DNA of 64,000 bases from VRUE01 sp963697695 (GCA_963697695.1 OY969094.1:372001-436000), one strand, 5' to 3'; shown: positions 1 through 7,866, counted from the stretch's first letter. Made by a program: numbers and translations. The notes: generated by a model not told the origin, from the sequence alone.

Positions 1-2
1 CC

Positions 3-1001
3 GACGGCCGGCACGCGGTGGTCCACACCGGACAGCACTACGACCGGCTGATGTCAGAGATCTTCCTCGAGGAGCTGGGCGTGCCGGCACCGGATCACAT
101 GCTCGAGGTCGGCTCGGGCAGCCACGCGCAGCAGACGGCGCGGGTGATCGAGCGGCTGGAGCCGGTGCTGGAGGAGGAGCGGCCGGACCTGGTCGTGGTT
201 CCGGGCGACGTCAACTCGACCCTGGCGGCGGCGCTGACCGCGGCGAAGATGCAGATCCCGGTCGCCCACATCGAGGCCGGCCTGCGCAGCTTCGACCGCA
301 CGATGCCCGAGGAGCTGAACCGGATCGTCGTCGACCGGATCTCCGACCTCCTCTTCCTCCACAGCGACGAGGCGATCGAGAACCTGCGCGCGGAGGGGAT
401 CGCCGAGGAGCGCGTGCACCTCGTCGGCAACACGATGATCGACACCCTGGTCGCCCTGGAGGAGCGTTTTCGCGCAGCCGAAACGGCGCAGCGGCTCGGG
501 GTCGAGCAGGGCTCCTACGTCCTGGTCACCCTGCACCGCCCCGCCCTGGTCGACGGTCCGCTGCTGGCGGAGACGATCTCCCGGCTGGCCGCGATCGCGC
601 GCGAGATGCCGGTCGTCTTCCCGGTCCACCCGCGGACGCGCAAGATGATGGAGGCGGTCGAGTCCGACCACCCGGGCCTGCTGCTCTGCGAGCCGCTCGG
701 CTACCTCGACTTCCTCTCCCTGCTCGCCGACGCCGGCGCCGTCCTCACCGATTCCGGCGGGGTCCAGGAGGAGACGACCTATCTCGGCATCCCCTGCTTC
801 ACCCTGCGCGACAACACCGAGCGCCCGGTGACGATCAACGCCGGCACCAACACCCTGCTCGGCCTAGACCCCACCGCGATCGCAACCATCCCATCGGCGC
901 TCGCGGCGCGTCCCGCCAAGACGCCCGAGCCACCTCCGCTCTGGGACGGGCAGGCGGCTGAGCGAATCGCCGATGCGCTGACGAAACCAGCTGCTGCTTA
1001 A
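3..1001 (+). CDS. wecB: UDP-N-acetylglucosamine 2-epimerase (non-hydrolysing), 5' end cut off
   Basis: Converts UDP-GlcNAc to UDP-ManNAc in the cytoplasm for cell-surface polysaccharide synthesis. The frame is open from the first bases of the window and reads through 'TGQHYDR', a motif that normally sits about 40 residues into the family, so the N-terminus lies upstream of the window. GTG at 18 is an internal codon, not the start. Family signatures visible: 'PGDVNSTLAAALTAAK', 'AHIEAGLRSFDRTMPEE', 'HPRTRK', and the C-terminal substrate loop 'TDSGGVQEETTYLGIPCFTLRDNTERP'-type segment (about residues 250-275 of the fragment). About 330 residues of roughly 370 are present. The stop codon shares a TTAA palindrome with the stop of convergent infC, so the two genes end on each other. 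Confidence 0.95.
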   Translation, partial: DGRHAVVHTGQHYDRLMSEIFLEELGVPAPDHMLEVGSGSHAQQTARVIERLEPVLEEERPDLVVVPGDVNSTLAAALTAAKMQIPVAHIEAGLRSFDRTMPEELNRIVVDRISDLLFLHSDEAIENLRAEGIAEERVHLVGNTMIDTLVALEERFRAAETAQRLGVEQGSYVLVTLHRPALVDGPLLAETISRLAAIAREMPVVFPVHPRTRKMMEAVESDHPGLLLCEPLGYLDFLSLLADAGAVLTDSGGVQEETTYLGIPCFTLRDNTERPVTINAGTNTLLGLDPTAIATIPSALAARPAKTPEPPPLWDGQAAERIADALTKPAAA

Positions 1002-1750
1002 GCGGCGGCGTCGTCGGCTGGAGGTGCGTCGTCGGCTGGGGTGGCCTCCGCAGCCGCAGGAGCATCGTCAGCCGGCGTGGCCTCGGCGGCCGCAGAGGTG
1101 TCGTCAGCCGGCGCGGCCGCGACAGCCTCATCGGCCGGCTTCTCCTCACCAACCCCGGTCTCTGGAGCCTCTTTCACCTCGGACTCGGACTCGGCTTTCG
1201 CCACCTCTTTACCCGGCGCCAGCAACATGCTCATGTTGCGCCCTTCCTGCAGCGGTGCCGACTCGATCACGGCCAGCCCGTCGAGGTCCTCGAAGAGGCG
1301 CTGCAGCAGCGCCCTTCCCCGCTCCGGGTGCGCCTGCTCGCGGCCGCGGAACATGATCGTGATCTTGACCTTGTCCTGGTGGCGGAGGAAGCGCTCGACG
1401 TGGCCCTTCTTGGTTTCGTAGTCGTGATTGGCGATCTTCGGCCGCAGCTTGATCTCACGAATGTTGACCTGCTGCTGGTGCTTGCGGGCCGCCTTCTGCT
1501 TCTGCTCCTGCTCGTACTTGTACTTCGAGTAGTCGAGCAGGCGAGTCACGGGAGGTTTCGAGTTGGGCGCGACCTCGACCAGGTCGAGGTCGGCCTCCTG
1601 GGCGCGTTTCAGCGCCTCGGTGATCTCGACCACCCCGAGCTGCTCCCCCTCGGCACCGATCAGGCGAACCTGAGGAACGCGGATGCGCTCGTTTATCCGA
1701 GTCGTGTCGCGCTCTGGTGGGCGCCGATCGAACCTGCGCGGGACCGGCAC
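998..1750 (-). CDS. infC: Translation initiation factor IF-3 with a long acidic alanine-rich tail
   Basis: IF-3 binds the 30S subunit, prevents premature 50S joining and proofreads start-codon pairing. The N-domain begins at 'RINERIRVPQVRLIG' and the C-domain includes 'IREIKLRPKIANHDYETKK' and 'VKITIMFRGRE'. The core ends near residue 180 ('SMLLAPGK'). The remaining 70 or so residues are an Ala/Glu/Asp/Pro tail with near-repeats of 'AEATPADDAP'. Usual IF-3 is 170-180 residues, so the tail is an addition. The assigned start is GTG. No strong Shine-Dalgarno is seen, and rare starts are known for this gene. rpmI and rplT, which usually follow infC, are not here; wecB ends immediately against it. 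Confidence 0.95.
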   Translation of the reverse strand: MPVPRRFDRRPPERDTTRINERIRVPQVRLIGAEGEQLGVVEITEALKRAQEADLDLVEVAPNSKPPVTRLLDYSKYKYEQEQKQKAARKHQQQVNIREIKLRPKIANHDYETKKGHVERFLRHQDKVKITIMFRGREQAHPERGRALLQRLFEDLDGLAVIESAPLQEGRNMSMLLAPGKEVAKAESESEVKEAPETGVGEEKPADEAVAAAPADDTSAAAEATPADDAPAAAEATPADDAPPADDAAA

Positions 1751-1795
1751 TATCTAAGTGAGAGGTGGAGCTTCAAGCGGACGAGAGGTAGGGAC

Positions 1796-1840
1796 GAAGG
1801 CACGGGTCGCTCAGCGGCGCAAGCTGTGTTGGGTGCCTTC
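1796..1840 (-). promoter_or_regulatory. Stem-loop in the infC leader
   Basis: On the minus strand GAAGGCAC (1840-1833) can pair with GTGCCTTC (1803-1796), an 8-bp perfect stem closing a 29-base loop, in the roughly 100-base leader between the predicted promoter and infC. Leaders of infC are often regulatory in other bacteria, but the sequence here does not identify a known leader class. Role is inference. Confidence 0.35.
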
Positions 1841-1855
1841 AGTCAAGTGCTCCGC

Positions 1856-1883
1856 AGTATAGGCACAAGGCGGCGCTTGGCAA
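1856..1883 (-). promoter_or_regulatory. Probable sigma-70-type promoter of infC
   Basis: On the minus strand TTGCCA (1883-1878) and TATACT (1861-1856) are separated by 16 bases, a good match to -35/-10 elements. It lies between thrS and infC and predicts a leader of about 100 bases for infC. This suggests infC can be transcribed independently of thrS. Confidence 0.5.
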
Positions 1884-1893
1884 CAGCTCGAGC

Positions 1894-3780
1894 TCAGGCC
1901 TGTTTGCTCTCGCCACGCACACGGGCGGCGAACTCGCTGACGGACAGCGCCCCCACCTCGCCCTCCTCGTGCGAGCGAACGGCCACCGCGCCGGCCTCCT
2001 CCTCGCGGTCGCCGACGACGAGCATGTAGGGGTAGCGGCCGAGCTCGGCGTCGCGGATCTTCTTGCCGACCGACTCCGAGCGCTCATCGACTGCGATCCG
2101 CACGCCCGCTTCGCGCAGCTCCGTCGCGACCCGCCCGGCGTACTCGTTGTGACGGTCGGAGACGGGCAGGACGATCGCCTGCACCGGGGCAAGCCAGACC
2201 GGGAAGCGGCCGGCGTGGTGCTCGATCAGGATGCCGGCGAAGCGCTCCATCGAACCGAGCAGGGCGCGGTGGATCATCACCGGGCGCTGCTGGACGTCGT
2301 CGGGGTCGGTGTAGGAGAGGTCGAAGCGCTCGGGCATGAAGAAGTCGACCTGACAGGTGCCGCACTGCCAGGAGCGACCGAGCGCGTCGGTGACGTGGAA
2401 GTCGATCTTCGGCCCGTAGAAGGCGCCATCGCCCGGGTTGAGCTGGTACTCGCGCCCCTGGCTCTCGAGGGCGCTGCGCAGCGCCGCCTCGGCCTGCTCC
2501 CACTGCTCGTCGGTGCCGATCGACTTCTCCGGCCGGGTCGAGAGCTCGACCCTGACGTCGTCGAAGCCGAAGCGGGCGTAGAGCTCGTCGATCGCAGCGC
2601 AGACCTCGGTCACCTCGTCGACGATCTGATCCGGCGTGCAGTAGATGTGGGCGTCGTCCTGGGTGAAGGCGCGCACGCGGAGGAGGCCATGGAGAACCCC
2701 CTCGCGCTCGGCGCGCGAGACCTGGCCGAACTCGGCGATGCGCAGCGGCAGCTCGCGGTAGGAGTGGCGGCCGGCGCCGAAGACGAGACAGGCGCCGGGG
2801 CAGTTCATCGGCCTGATCGCGTACTGGCGGTCGCCCGACTCGGTGAAGTACATGTTCTCGCGGTAGTTGTCCCAGTGGCCGGAGCGGTGCCAGAGCTCGA
2901 CGTCCATCACGTGCGGCGTCTTGATCTCCTCGTAGCCGCGCTTGCGCAACTGGTCCTGCACCTCGGCCTCGATCAGACGCAGCAGCGTCGTCCCGTTGGC
3001 GAGCCAGAAGGGCATCCCCGGCGCCTCCTCGCGCAGCATGAAGAGGTCGAGCTGGGGGCCGAGGCGGCGGTGGTCGCGCGCCTTCGCCTGCTCGATCCGC
3101 TCCAAGTGCGCCTCGAGGTCCTTCTTGGAGAAGAAGGCGGTGCCGTAGATCCTGGTCAGCATCTGGCGCGTCTCGTCGCCGCGCCAGTAGGCGCCGGCGA
3201 GCGAGCTGAGCTTGATCGCCTTGATCCGCCCGGTCGAGGGACCGTGGGGGCCGCGGCAGAGGTCCTCGAAGGGGCCGTTGCGGTAGAGCGAGACGGTCTC
3301 GACCCCTTCGCTCTCGATCAGGTCGCGGATCAGCTCGATCTTGTAGTCCTCACCCTGACCCTCGAAGAGCTCGATCGCCTCGGCGACGGGCACGTCGCGG
3401 CGACTGAACTCCTCGTCGGCCTCGATGTGGGTGCGCATCGCCGCCTCGATCCGCTCCAGGTCGGCGTCGGTGACCTTGACGTCCTCGGGAAAGTCGAAGT
3501 CGTAGTAGAAGCCGTTTTCGATCGCCGGCCCGATCGTCACCTTGGTGCCCGGGTAGAGCTCCTGTACCGCCTCGGCCATCACGTGGGCGGCGTCGTGGCG
3601 GATCAGCTCCAGCGCCTCGGGATCGCGGTCGGTGAGGATCGAGATCTCGGCACCGTCGGGCAACGCGGCGGAAAGGTCGCGCAACTCGCCGTCGACCTCG
3701 ATCGCAAGGGCGGCCTTGGCCAGGCCGGGCCCGATCGCCGCAGCCGCGTCGGCCCCCGTGGCGCCGCCGGGCAGCTCCAA
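1894..3780 (-). CDS. thrS: Threonyl-tRNA synthetase
   Basis: Class II synthetase that charges tRNA-Thr. Domain order is complete: TGS, the editing domain (SAD) with 'HVMAEA' and 'CRGPH', the catalytic core with motif 2 and 3 segments ('EREGVLHGLLRVRAFTQDDAH', 'GSMERFAGILIEHHAG'-type region), and the anticodon-binding domain 'FPVWLAPVQ'. TTG at 3780 is the first conventional start, but it removes the first TGS strand. The same frame continues upstream as 'RITVSLPDGTP' before a stop at 3843-3841, with no ATG, GTG or TTG. ATC at 3810 or 3831 could be the real start. Lies upstream of infC on the same strand. Confidence 0.95.
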   Translation of the reverse strand: MELPGGATGADAAAAIGPGLAKAALAIEVDGELRDLSAALPDGAEISILTDRDPEALELIRHDAAHVMAEAVQELYPGTKVTIGPAIENGFYYDFDFPEDVKVTDADLERIEAAMRTHIEADEEFSRRDVPVAEAIELFEGQGEDYKIELIRDLIESEGVETVSLYRNGPFEDLCRGPHGPSTGRIKAIKLSSLAGAYWRGDETRQMLTRIYGTAFFSKKDLEAHLERIEQAKARDHRRLGPQLDLFMLREEAPGMPFWLANGTTLLRLIEAEVQDQLRKRGYEEIKTPHVMDVELWHRSGHWDNYRENMYFTESGDRQYAIRPMNCPGACLVFGAGRHSYRELPLRIAEFGQVSRAEREGVLHGLLRVRAFTQDDAHIYCTPDQIVDEVTEVCAAIDELYARFGFDDVRVELSTRPEKSIGTDEQWEQAEAALRSALESQGREYQLNPGDGAFYGPKIDFHVTDALGRSWQCGTCQVDFFMPERFDLSYTDPDDVQQRPVMIHRALLGSMERFAGILIEHHAGRFPVWLAPVQAIVLPVSDRHNEYAGRVATELREAGVRIAVDERSESVGKKIRDAELGRYPYMLVVGDREEEAGAVAVRSHEEGEVGALSVSEFAARVRGESKQA

Positions 3781-3919
3781 CGGTGTTCCATCGGGTAGTG
3801 AAACGGTGATTCTTTGCGTCGCGGCCTCGATGCGGCCATGCTACCCGCGCCCAGCGAAGCGCTTGCCAGCGGTTGCGTTCGCAGTTCTCGTCGCTATGCG
3901 GGCAAAAGTGCGAACGCAA

Positions 3920-5635
3920 CTACCGGGGCGGGCCCTGGCGGGCCTGACGGACGGCAATCAGGGGGCAGGGACTGCGGCCCTGGAGCCGGCCGGTGCGTTC
4001 CCAGAGCACATAGGGGCCGGCGAGCCGCCGCACGCGCAAGTCCGGGAAGGGCGGCTGCGACGGATCGCCGTCGGCGATGACGAAGCGCACGCCCGGGGGT
4101 GGCTCGCCGTAGGCTTCCGGCGGCGTCTCGATGCAGACCCGGCCACCGCGCAGCTCCCAGGCCAGATACGGAACTCCATGACGTTCCGTGAGGAACTCCT
4201 CCGAAGCGAGCACGACGGTCGAACCGGAGGCGATCGCCGGCCGTAGTCCAGTCAACGCTGACGTGTAGGCGGATGGGCCGACCGGCGCATTGGCGAGGGC
4301 AAGCAGCGAACAGCCCCCGGCTGCAGCCAGGTAGAGCCAGGCGACCGGTCGGCGCAGCAGCGGCAGGACGATGACCAGCGCTGCGACGGCCGCCCCGACC
4401 TCGAGCGCCTTGGCGGCGGTGTAAGGAGTACCCCCGAGCCGAGCTGCGGCGTAGGCGAGCGCCGCCGCAAGCAGGCCGGCGACGATCACCTTCTCGCGGC
4501 CGAGCCAGCAGAGAACGAGACCGTAGACGAGCAGGATCGAGGCGAAAGCAGCCCCCAGGTAGTAGCCGAGAGCGGGAACCGCACCATCACCGGGAGCGAG
4601 ACGGAAGTCACCCGACGGCCAGATTCCCAGGGCCTCGAAGGGCGAGATCTGGCCGAAGAGGTTGCCGAGGCCGGGGCCGTTGGGGTCGAAGGTCTCGAAC
4701 TGCTGGAAGTCGACCATGCGGCCGACCTCGGGGGCGACCAGGACGGCGAAGACGCCGAGAGCGAGAAGCATCGGCCTCATGACGAAAGCCCGCTCCAGCA
4801 ACAGCCAGATGACCAGTGCCCCACCCAGCCAGATCAAGCCCGGGAAGCTGTAGACGTAGACGCTGCCGGCGGCGAGAAGTGCGGCGGGGACGAAGCGAAG
4901 CGGAAGCTCGCGCCAAGAGGGGTTCTGCGACGCCTCCCTCAGAGCCAGGACGAAGGCGAGGAAGAAGAGTGCCTGCATCGTCTCCTTGAAAGAACCCTGG
5001 GCAAAGTAGGCGGCAACGAGGTAGGCAAGGCCGACCACGAGCGCCGCAACGGTGCGCAGGAACGGAGATTCGTCGCGGAATGCAGCTAGGGCCGTCAGGG
5101 ACGCCAGCACGGCGACAGCGACCGTGAGCCCACTGAAAGCCGGAACCAGACCAACTCCGAGGCCCTTGGTCAGGGCGACGGCGATCGCGTGGGGGCCGAG
5201 CGGATAGCCCTGGTTGAGCAGCTGGGAGTCGATCCCGTGCGAGAGGCGATCGGCCGCCAGCAGATGCTGGGACATGTCGGGGTTGAAGCTGGTCCCCAGA
5301 ATTCCGAAGTGACCCTCGGCGATGAACGGCAGTGCGGTGGCGAGTAGCGCGGCGAGTGCCACCGGCAGCCCGGCCCGCGCAGCCTCCCTCCCCCTCTCCA
5401 GCCGCCGGCGCAGGTAGACGACGGAGGCGACTGTCAGCGCAAGGACGACGATCGCGGAGGAGGCCCCGTCCCCTGGAAGTCGCACCGTCCCCCAGCAGAC
5501 CGTACAAAGCAGTGCCAGGCCCACCGCCGGCGAGAACCACGACCATTGCCGCATCCCGCAGAGCGCAATCGCCGCCTGACCGATCGCCAGCGAGGCGCCG
5601 CAGACGGCAAGCACGGCTGCATAGGTCGCGATCAC
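3920..5635 (-). CDS. Large multi-pass membrane protein, possibly GT-C-type glycosyltransferase
   Basis: A 571-residue integral membrane protein with about a dozen hydrophobic segments, starting at GTG with an N-terminal membrane helix. A loop 'GTSFNPDMSQHLLAADRL' follows the third or fourth helix. An Asp-containing first large outer loop is common in GT-C glycosyltransferases that use polyprenyl-phosphate sugars, which would fit wecB nearby. The C-terminal 100 residues after the last helix form a soluble outer domain. I do not recognise a named family; the glycosyltransferase idea is inference from topology only. It is upstream of thrS on the same strand with about 110-140 bases between. Confidence 0.7.
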   Translation of the reverse strand: MIATYAAVLAVCGASLAIGQAAIALCGMRQWSWFSPAVGLALLCTVCWGTVRLPGDGASSAIVVLALTVASVVYLRRRLERGREAARAGLPVALAALLATALPFIAEGHFGILGTSFNPDMSQHLLAADRLSHGIDSQLLNQGYPLGPHAIAVALTKGLGVGLVPAFSGLTVAVAVLASLTALAAFRDESPFLRTVAALVVGLAYLVAAYFAQGSFKETMQALFFLAFVLALREASQNPSWRELPLRFVPAALLAAGSVYVYSFPGLIWLGGALVIWLLLERAFVMRPMLLALGVFAVLVAPEVGRMVDFQQFETFDPNGPGLGNLFGQISPFEALGIWPSGDFRLAPGDGAVPALGYYLGAAFASILLVYGLVLCWLGREKVIVAGLLAAALAYAAARLGGTPYTAAKALEVGAAVAALVIVLPLLRRPVAWLYLAAAGGCSLLALANAPVGPSAYTSALTGLRPAIASGSTVVLASEEFLTERHGVPYLAWELRGGRVCIETPPEAYGEPPPGVRFVIADGDPSQPPFPDLRVRRLAGPYVLWERTGRLQGRSPCPLIAVRQARQGPPR

Positions 5636-5664
5636 GAGGCCGCGAGCCTAGACAGCCGGATCGA

Positions 5665-5737
5665 TGGGCGCTACTGGGCTCGAACCAGTGACCTCCAGCT
5701 TGTCGAGCTGGCGCTCTCCCAACTGAGCTAAGCGCCC
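5665..5737 (-). tRNA. tRNA-Val (anticodon GAC)
   Basis: A full cloverleaf can be drawn: acceptor GGGCGCT/AGCGCCC, D-stem GCTC/GAGC, anticodon stem CCAGC/GCTGG, T-stem ACTGG/CCAGT with loop TTCGAGC, discriminator A. The anticodon loop is TCGACAA, giving anticodon GAC. Position 33 would be C rather than the near-universal U. CCA is not encoded. A possible -10 (TAGATT, minus strand) lies 10 bases upstream. Confidence 0.9.
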
Positions 5738-5738
5738 G

Positions 5739-5946
5739 GGACGCCTGAATCTAGCAGCGCCGGGCAGGCTCGCGGCGCGACTCAAGTTTTGGCCGCAAGC
5801 GCCGATGCAAACGGTGCAACTTTTTCGCAGACGCGGTGTTTCTCTATGTGAGCGCCAAGACTTGAGGACCGACGAGCCAGGGAAACGGAATCTCGCTGGT
5901 GGCACGTCCTTCGGAAACAAGGGCCCCGCACGGGGCCCTTTTCCGT
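5739..5946 (+). other. Intergenic stretch with paired segments and a terminator; no protein gene
   Basis: Between tRNA-Val and yjbQ. CTCAAGTTTTGGC (5781-5793) can pair with GCCAAGACTTGAG (5854-5866), 13 pairs with one G-U, enclosing about 60 bases. Further on, GACG..CCAG can pair with CTGG..CGTC before the strong terminator at 5919-5942. A plus-strand small RNA ending at that terminator is possible but no family is recognised. Confidence 0.35.
5919..5942. terminator. Rho-independent terminator (bidirectional)
   Basis: AAGGGCCCCG and CGGGGCCCTT form a 9-10 bp GC-rich stem with a tiny loop, followed by TTTT on the plus strand and by TTGTTT on the minus strand. It sits four bases past the yjbQ stop, so it most likely ends yjbQ transcription. 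It could also end a plus-strand RNA from 5740-5918. Confidence 0.75.
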
Positions 5947-6363
5947 TCAGCTGAGGATTTGAACGACGACGGTCCGCTCGCGTGGCCTGTCGTCGAAATC
6001 GAGCAGGACGAGCTGCTGCCATGTACCCAGCGCCATCCTCCCGCCGGCGACCGGCACCGCTTCTGAGGCGCCGATCAACGAGGCACGCTGGTGGGCGTGC
6101 GAGTTGGTGTCGTGGTTGAGGCGGTTGTGCTCGTAGTCCCCCTGCGCAGGGATCAGGCGCTCGAGCATCTCCCGCAGGTCGTGGACGCCGCCCGGCTCGT
6201 ACTCCATCGTCGTGATCGCGGCGGTCGAGCCGCGTACGAATGCCGAGACCTGGCCCTCGTCGACCCCGGCCTTCTCGACCGCCTGCTGCACCGGCGCCGT
6301 GATGTCGATCACGTCCCCGTCGCCGCGGGTCGAGAAGCGAAGCTCGCTGGTGACGAATCCCAC
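5947..6363 (-). CDS. yjbQ: YjbQ/UPF0047 family protein
   Basis: A small single-domain protein of 138 residues, the normal family length. E. coli YjbQ has weak thiamine-phosphate synthase activity; the physiological role is unsettled. Signatures visible: 'GSTAAITTMEYEPG', 'HNRLNHDTNSHAHQRASLIG' (metal-binding His cluster), and the ending 'LGTWQQLVLLDFDDRPRERTVVVQI'-type strand pair. GTG start. Stands alone, divergent from the methyltransferase at 6401 with a 37-base gap that must hold both promoters. Confidence 0.9.
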   Translation of the reverse strand: MGFVTSELRFSTRGDGDVIDITAPVQQAVEKAGVDEGQVSAFVRGSTAAITTMEYEPGGVHDLREMLERLIPAQGDYEHNRLNHDTNSHAHQRASLIGASEAVPVAGGRMALGTWQQLVLLDFDDRPRERTVVVQILS

Positions 6364-6400
6364 AGACCAAAGCTACCGCTGAACCTAGACTCGCCTCCCG

Positions 6401-7045
6401 ATGGCGCGGGACGATTTCTACGCCTCTCCCCTCGGAGCCGCCTACAGCGTCTACATGGAGCGGCCCTGGCTCAGCCGCCCGATCGGCCGCGTGATCTGGG
6501 GAGGTGACAGCAAGCGCTACTACGAGAGCATGAGCGCGGCTGGAGAGGTTGCCGAGGACGGCACGATCGTCGACTGCCCCTGCGGCGCCGGCCCCGCCCT
6601 GCGGGCCGTGCGCCCGGGCAGCGCCGTGCGTTACGTCGCGGCAGACCTCTCGCCCTCGATGATCCGCCGCGCGCGCAAGCGCGCTCAGAGGCGCGGCCTC
6701 GCCAAGGTCGAGCTGCTCGAAGCGAACGCAGCCGAGATCCCACTCCCCTCGGACAGCGCCGACCTCTTCCTCTCCTTCTGGGGCCTGCATTGCTTCGAGG
6801 ATCCACAGGCCGCCGTCGACGAGGCCGCCCGCATCCTCGAGCCCGGCGGCCGCCTCGTCGGCTCGACCTTCGTCCGCGGCGACGACACCCTGCGCCAGCG
6901 CCTCCTGATCCGCCCGGGCACCGGCGACTTCGGCCCGATAGGCACCCACTCCGAGATCGAAGCCTGGCTCGCCGAAGCCGGCTTTTCCGCGCCCCGCATC
7001 GAGCGCTCCGGACCGATGCTGTTCTTCGACGGCCGCCTGGGCTAG
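6401..7045 (+). CDS. Class I SAM-dependent methyltransferase
   Basis: A 214-residue Rossmann-fold methyltransferase. Motif I 'DCPCGAGPALRAV' (about residue 52) is followed by 'YVAADLSPSMIRRARKRA' (motif II acidic residue) and 'ADLFLSFWGLHCFEDPQAAVDEAARILEPGG', the usual methyltransferase-11 pattern. The substrate is not evident. The gene ends in a CTAG shared with the convergent toxin gene at 7042, a 4-base tail-to-tail overlap. Confidence 0.85.
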   Translation: MARDDFYASPLGAAYSVYMERPWLSRPIGRVIWGGDSKRYYESMSAAGEVAEDGTIVDCPCGAGPALRAVRPGSAVRYVAADLSPSMIRRARKRAQRRGLAKVELLEANAAEIPLPSDSADLFLSFWGLHCFEDPQAAVDEAARILEPGGRLVGSTFVRGDDTLRQRLLIRPGTGDFGPIGTHSEIEAWLAEAGFSAPRIERSGPMLFFDGRLG

Positions 7046-7557
7046 TCCGCGCTGTCGAGCGCGAGCCTGATGTCCTTGACCAAGAGCTGCAAATTCATCG
7101 CATCGCTGGGGGAAGGTTCGAAACCAAAGTGCTCGTAGAAAGCACGGGCCTTGCCATTCAGAGCATGAACGAGCAGCAGACGCATGCCCGCCTGCTCTGC
7201 CACAGACAGAGAGCGGCTCATCGCATCTCTCAAAAGGAAGGCTCCGATTCCCTTTCCCTGGACCGCCCTGTCAACCGCCAATCGCGCCAGCAACATAGCC
7301 GGGATCGGATGCTTCGGCATGCCCTTGCGCCCCCGGTCGGTTGCCTCCGTGTGCTCGATGGACGCAAGCGATAGCGAGTGATAGCCGACGACCCGATCCT
7401 GCTCGGCATCGACGACGGCGTAGGTGCGAGCGGACCCCGCCCCTGCCGCTGCTCGGGCGTGCTTGATCAACCAGACGTCCAGCGATCCCACCCCGCAATC
7501 GAATCCGTTGATCCGGTGCTCGCCGCCGAGCGGCTGGGGGTCGAGGAAGCGTGGCAC
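7042..7557 (-). CDS. tacT: GNAT-family acetyltransferase toxin (TacT-like)
   Basis: Members of this family acetylate aminoacyl-tRNA and stop translation; a DUF1778 antitoxin neutralises them. The 171-residue protein has the GNAT core: 'LARLAVDRAVQGKGIGAFLLRDAM' (acetyl-CoA-binding R/Q-x-x-G-x-G/A) and the terminal 'ARAFYEHFGFEPSPSD' with the catalytic-type Tyr. N-terminal 'FDCGVGSLDVWL' is typical of TacT/AtaT-like toxins. GTG start five bases after the antitoxin stop, so the two are co-translated. Which tRNA is acetylated cannot be told. Confidence 0.88.
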   Translation of the reverse strand: MPRFLDPQPLGGEHRINGFDCGVGSLDVWLIKHARAAAGAGSARTYAVVDAEQDRVVGYHSLSLASIEHTEATDRGRKGMPKHPIPAMLLARLAVDRAVQGKGIGAFLLRDAMSRSLSVAEQAGMRLLLVHALNGKARAFYEHFGFEPSPSDAMNLQLLVKDIRLALDSAD

Positions 7558-7562
7558 TCGGC

Positions 7563-7829
7563 CTATTCAGGACGAGAGCGCGAGAAAAGCCTGGAGAGCT
7601 CGGGACGAGCCTTTGCCGGTTGGTCCATCGCGGCGGCGATCTCCTGCCAGGCATCCGAGTCGACACTGAAGCTTGTCCGATCGGCGAGCAGGCGCTCGGC
7701 ACGCTCTCGACCGCTCTCGACAAGAAACTGCGTCAGGGACTCGCGATGGACCAGCGCGGCCTGCTTGAAGAGCGTCTCGTCGTCCTTCTCAATGCGAAGG
7801 TTGAGCCTTTGGGTCTTCGGATTCGCCAT
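7563..7829 (-). CDS. tacA: DUF1778 ribbon-helix-helix antitoxin (TacA-like)
   Basis: Antitoxin and autorepressor of the pair. The N-terminus 'KTQRLNLRIEKDDETLFKQAALV' is a ribbon-helix-helix DNA-binding domain; the C-terminal half ('DSDAWQEIAAAMDQPAKA..L') is the toxin-neutralising tail. I chose ATG 7829 over TTG 7835 because the predicted -10 ends at 7838, placing the transcription start at about 7831 and making ATG 7829 essentially leaderless. It precedes the toxin by five bases. Confidence 0.88.
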   Translation of the reverse strand: MANPKTQRLNLRIEKDDETLFKQAALVHRESLTQFLVESGRERAERLLADRTSFSVDSDAWQEIAAAMDQPAKARPELSRLFSRSRPE

Positions 7830-7837
7830 GCGCAAGG

Positions 7838-7866
7838 ATCGTACATACAGCGTATGTCAGGATCAA
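7838..7866 (-). promoter_or_regulatory. tacAT promoter with embedded palindromic operator
   Basis: Minus-strand TTGATC (7866-7861), a 17-base spacer, then TACGAT (7843-7838). The spacer carries a perfect inverted repeat ACATAC-3-GTATGT at 7843-7857, overlapping the -10. Type II antitoxins with a ribbon-helix-helix domain repress their own promoter through such palindromes. The start point would fall one or two bases before the antitoxin ATG. Confidence 0.7.

Noticed and set aside
1969..3798. 609-codon open frame opposite thrS
   Set aside because: High-GC antisense shadow: composition is Leu/Val/Asp/Arg-rich without family motifs, and the opposite strand encodes a complete ThrRS.
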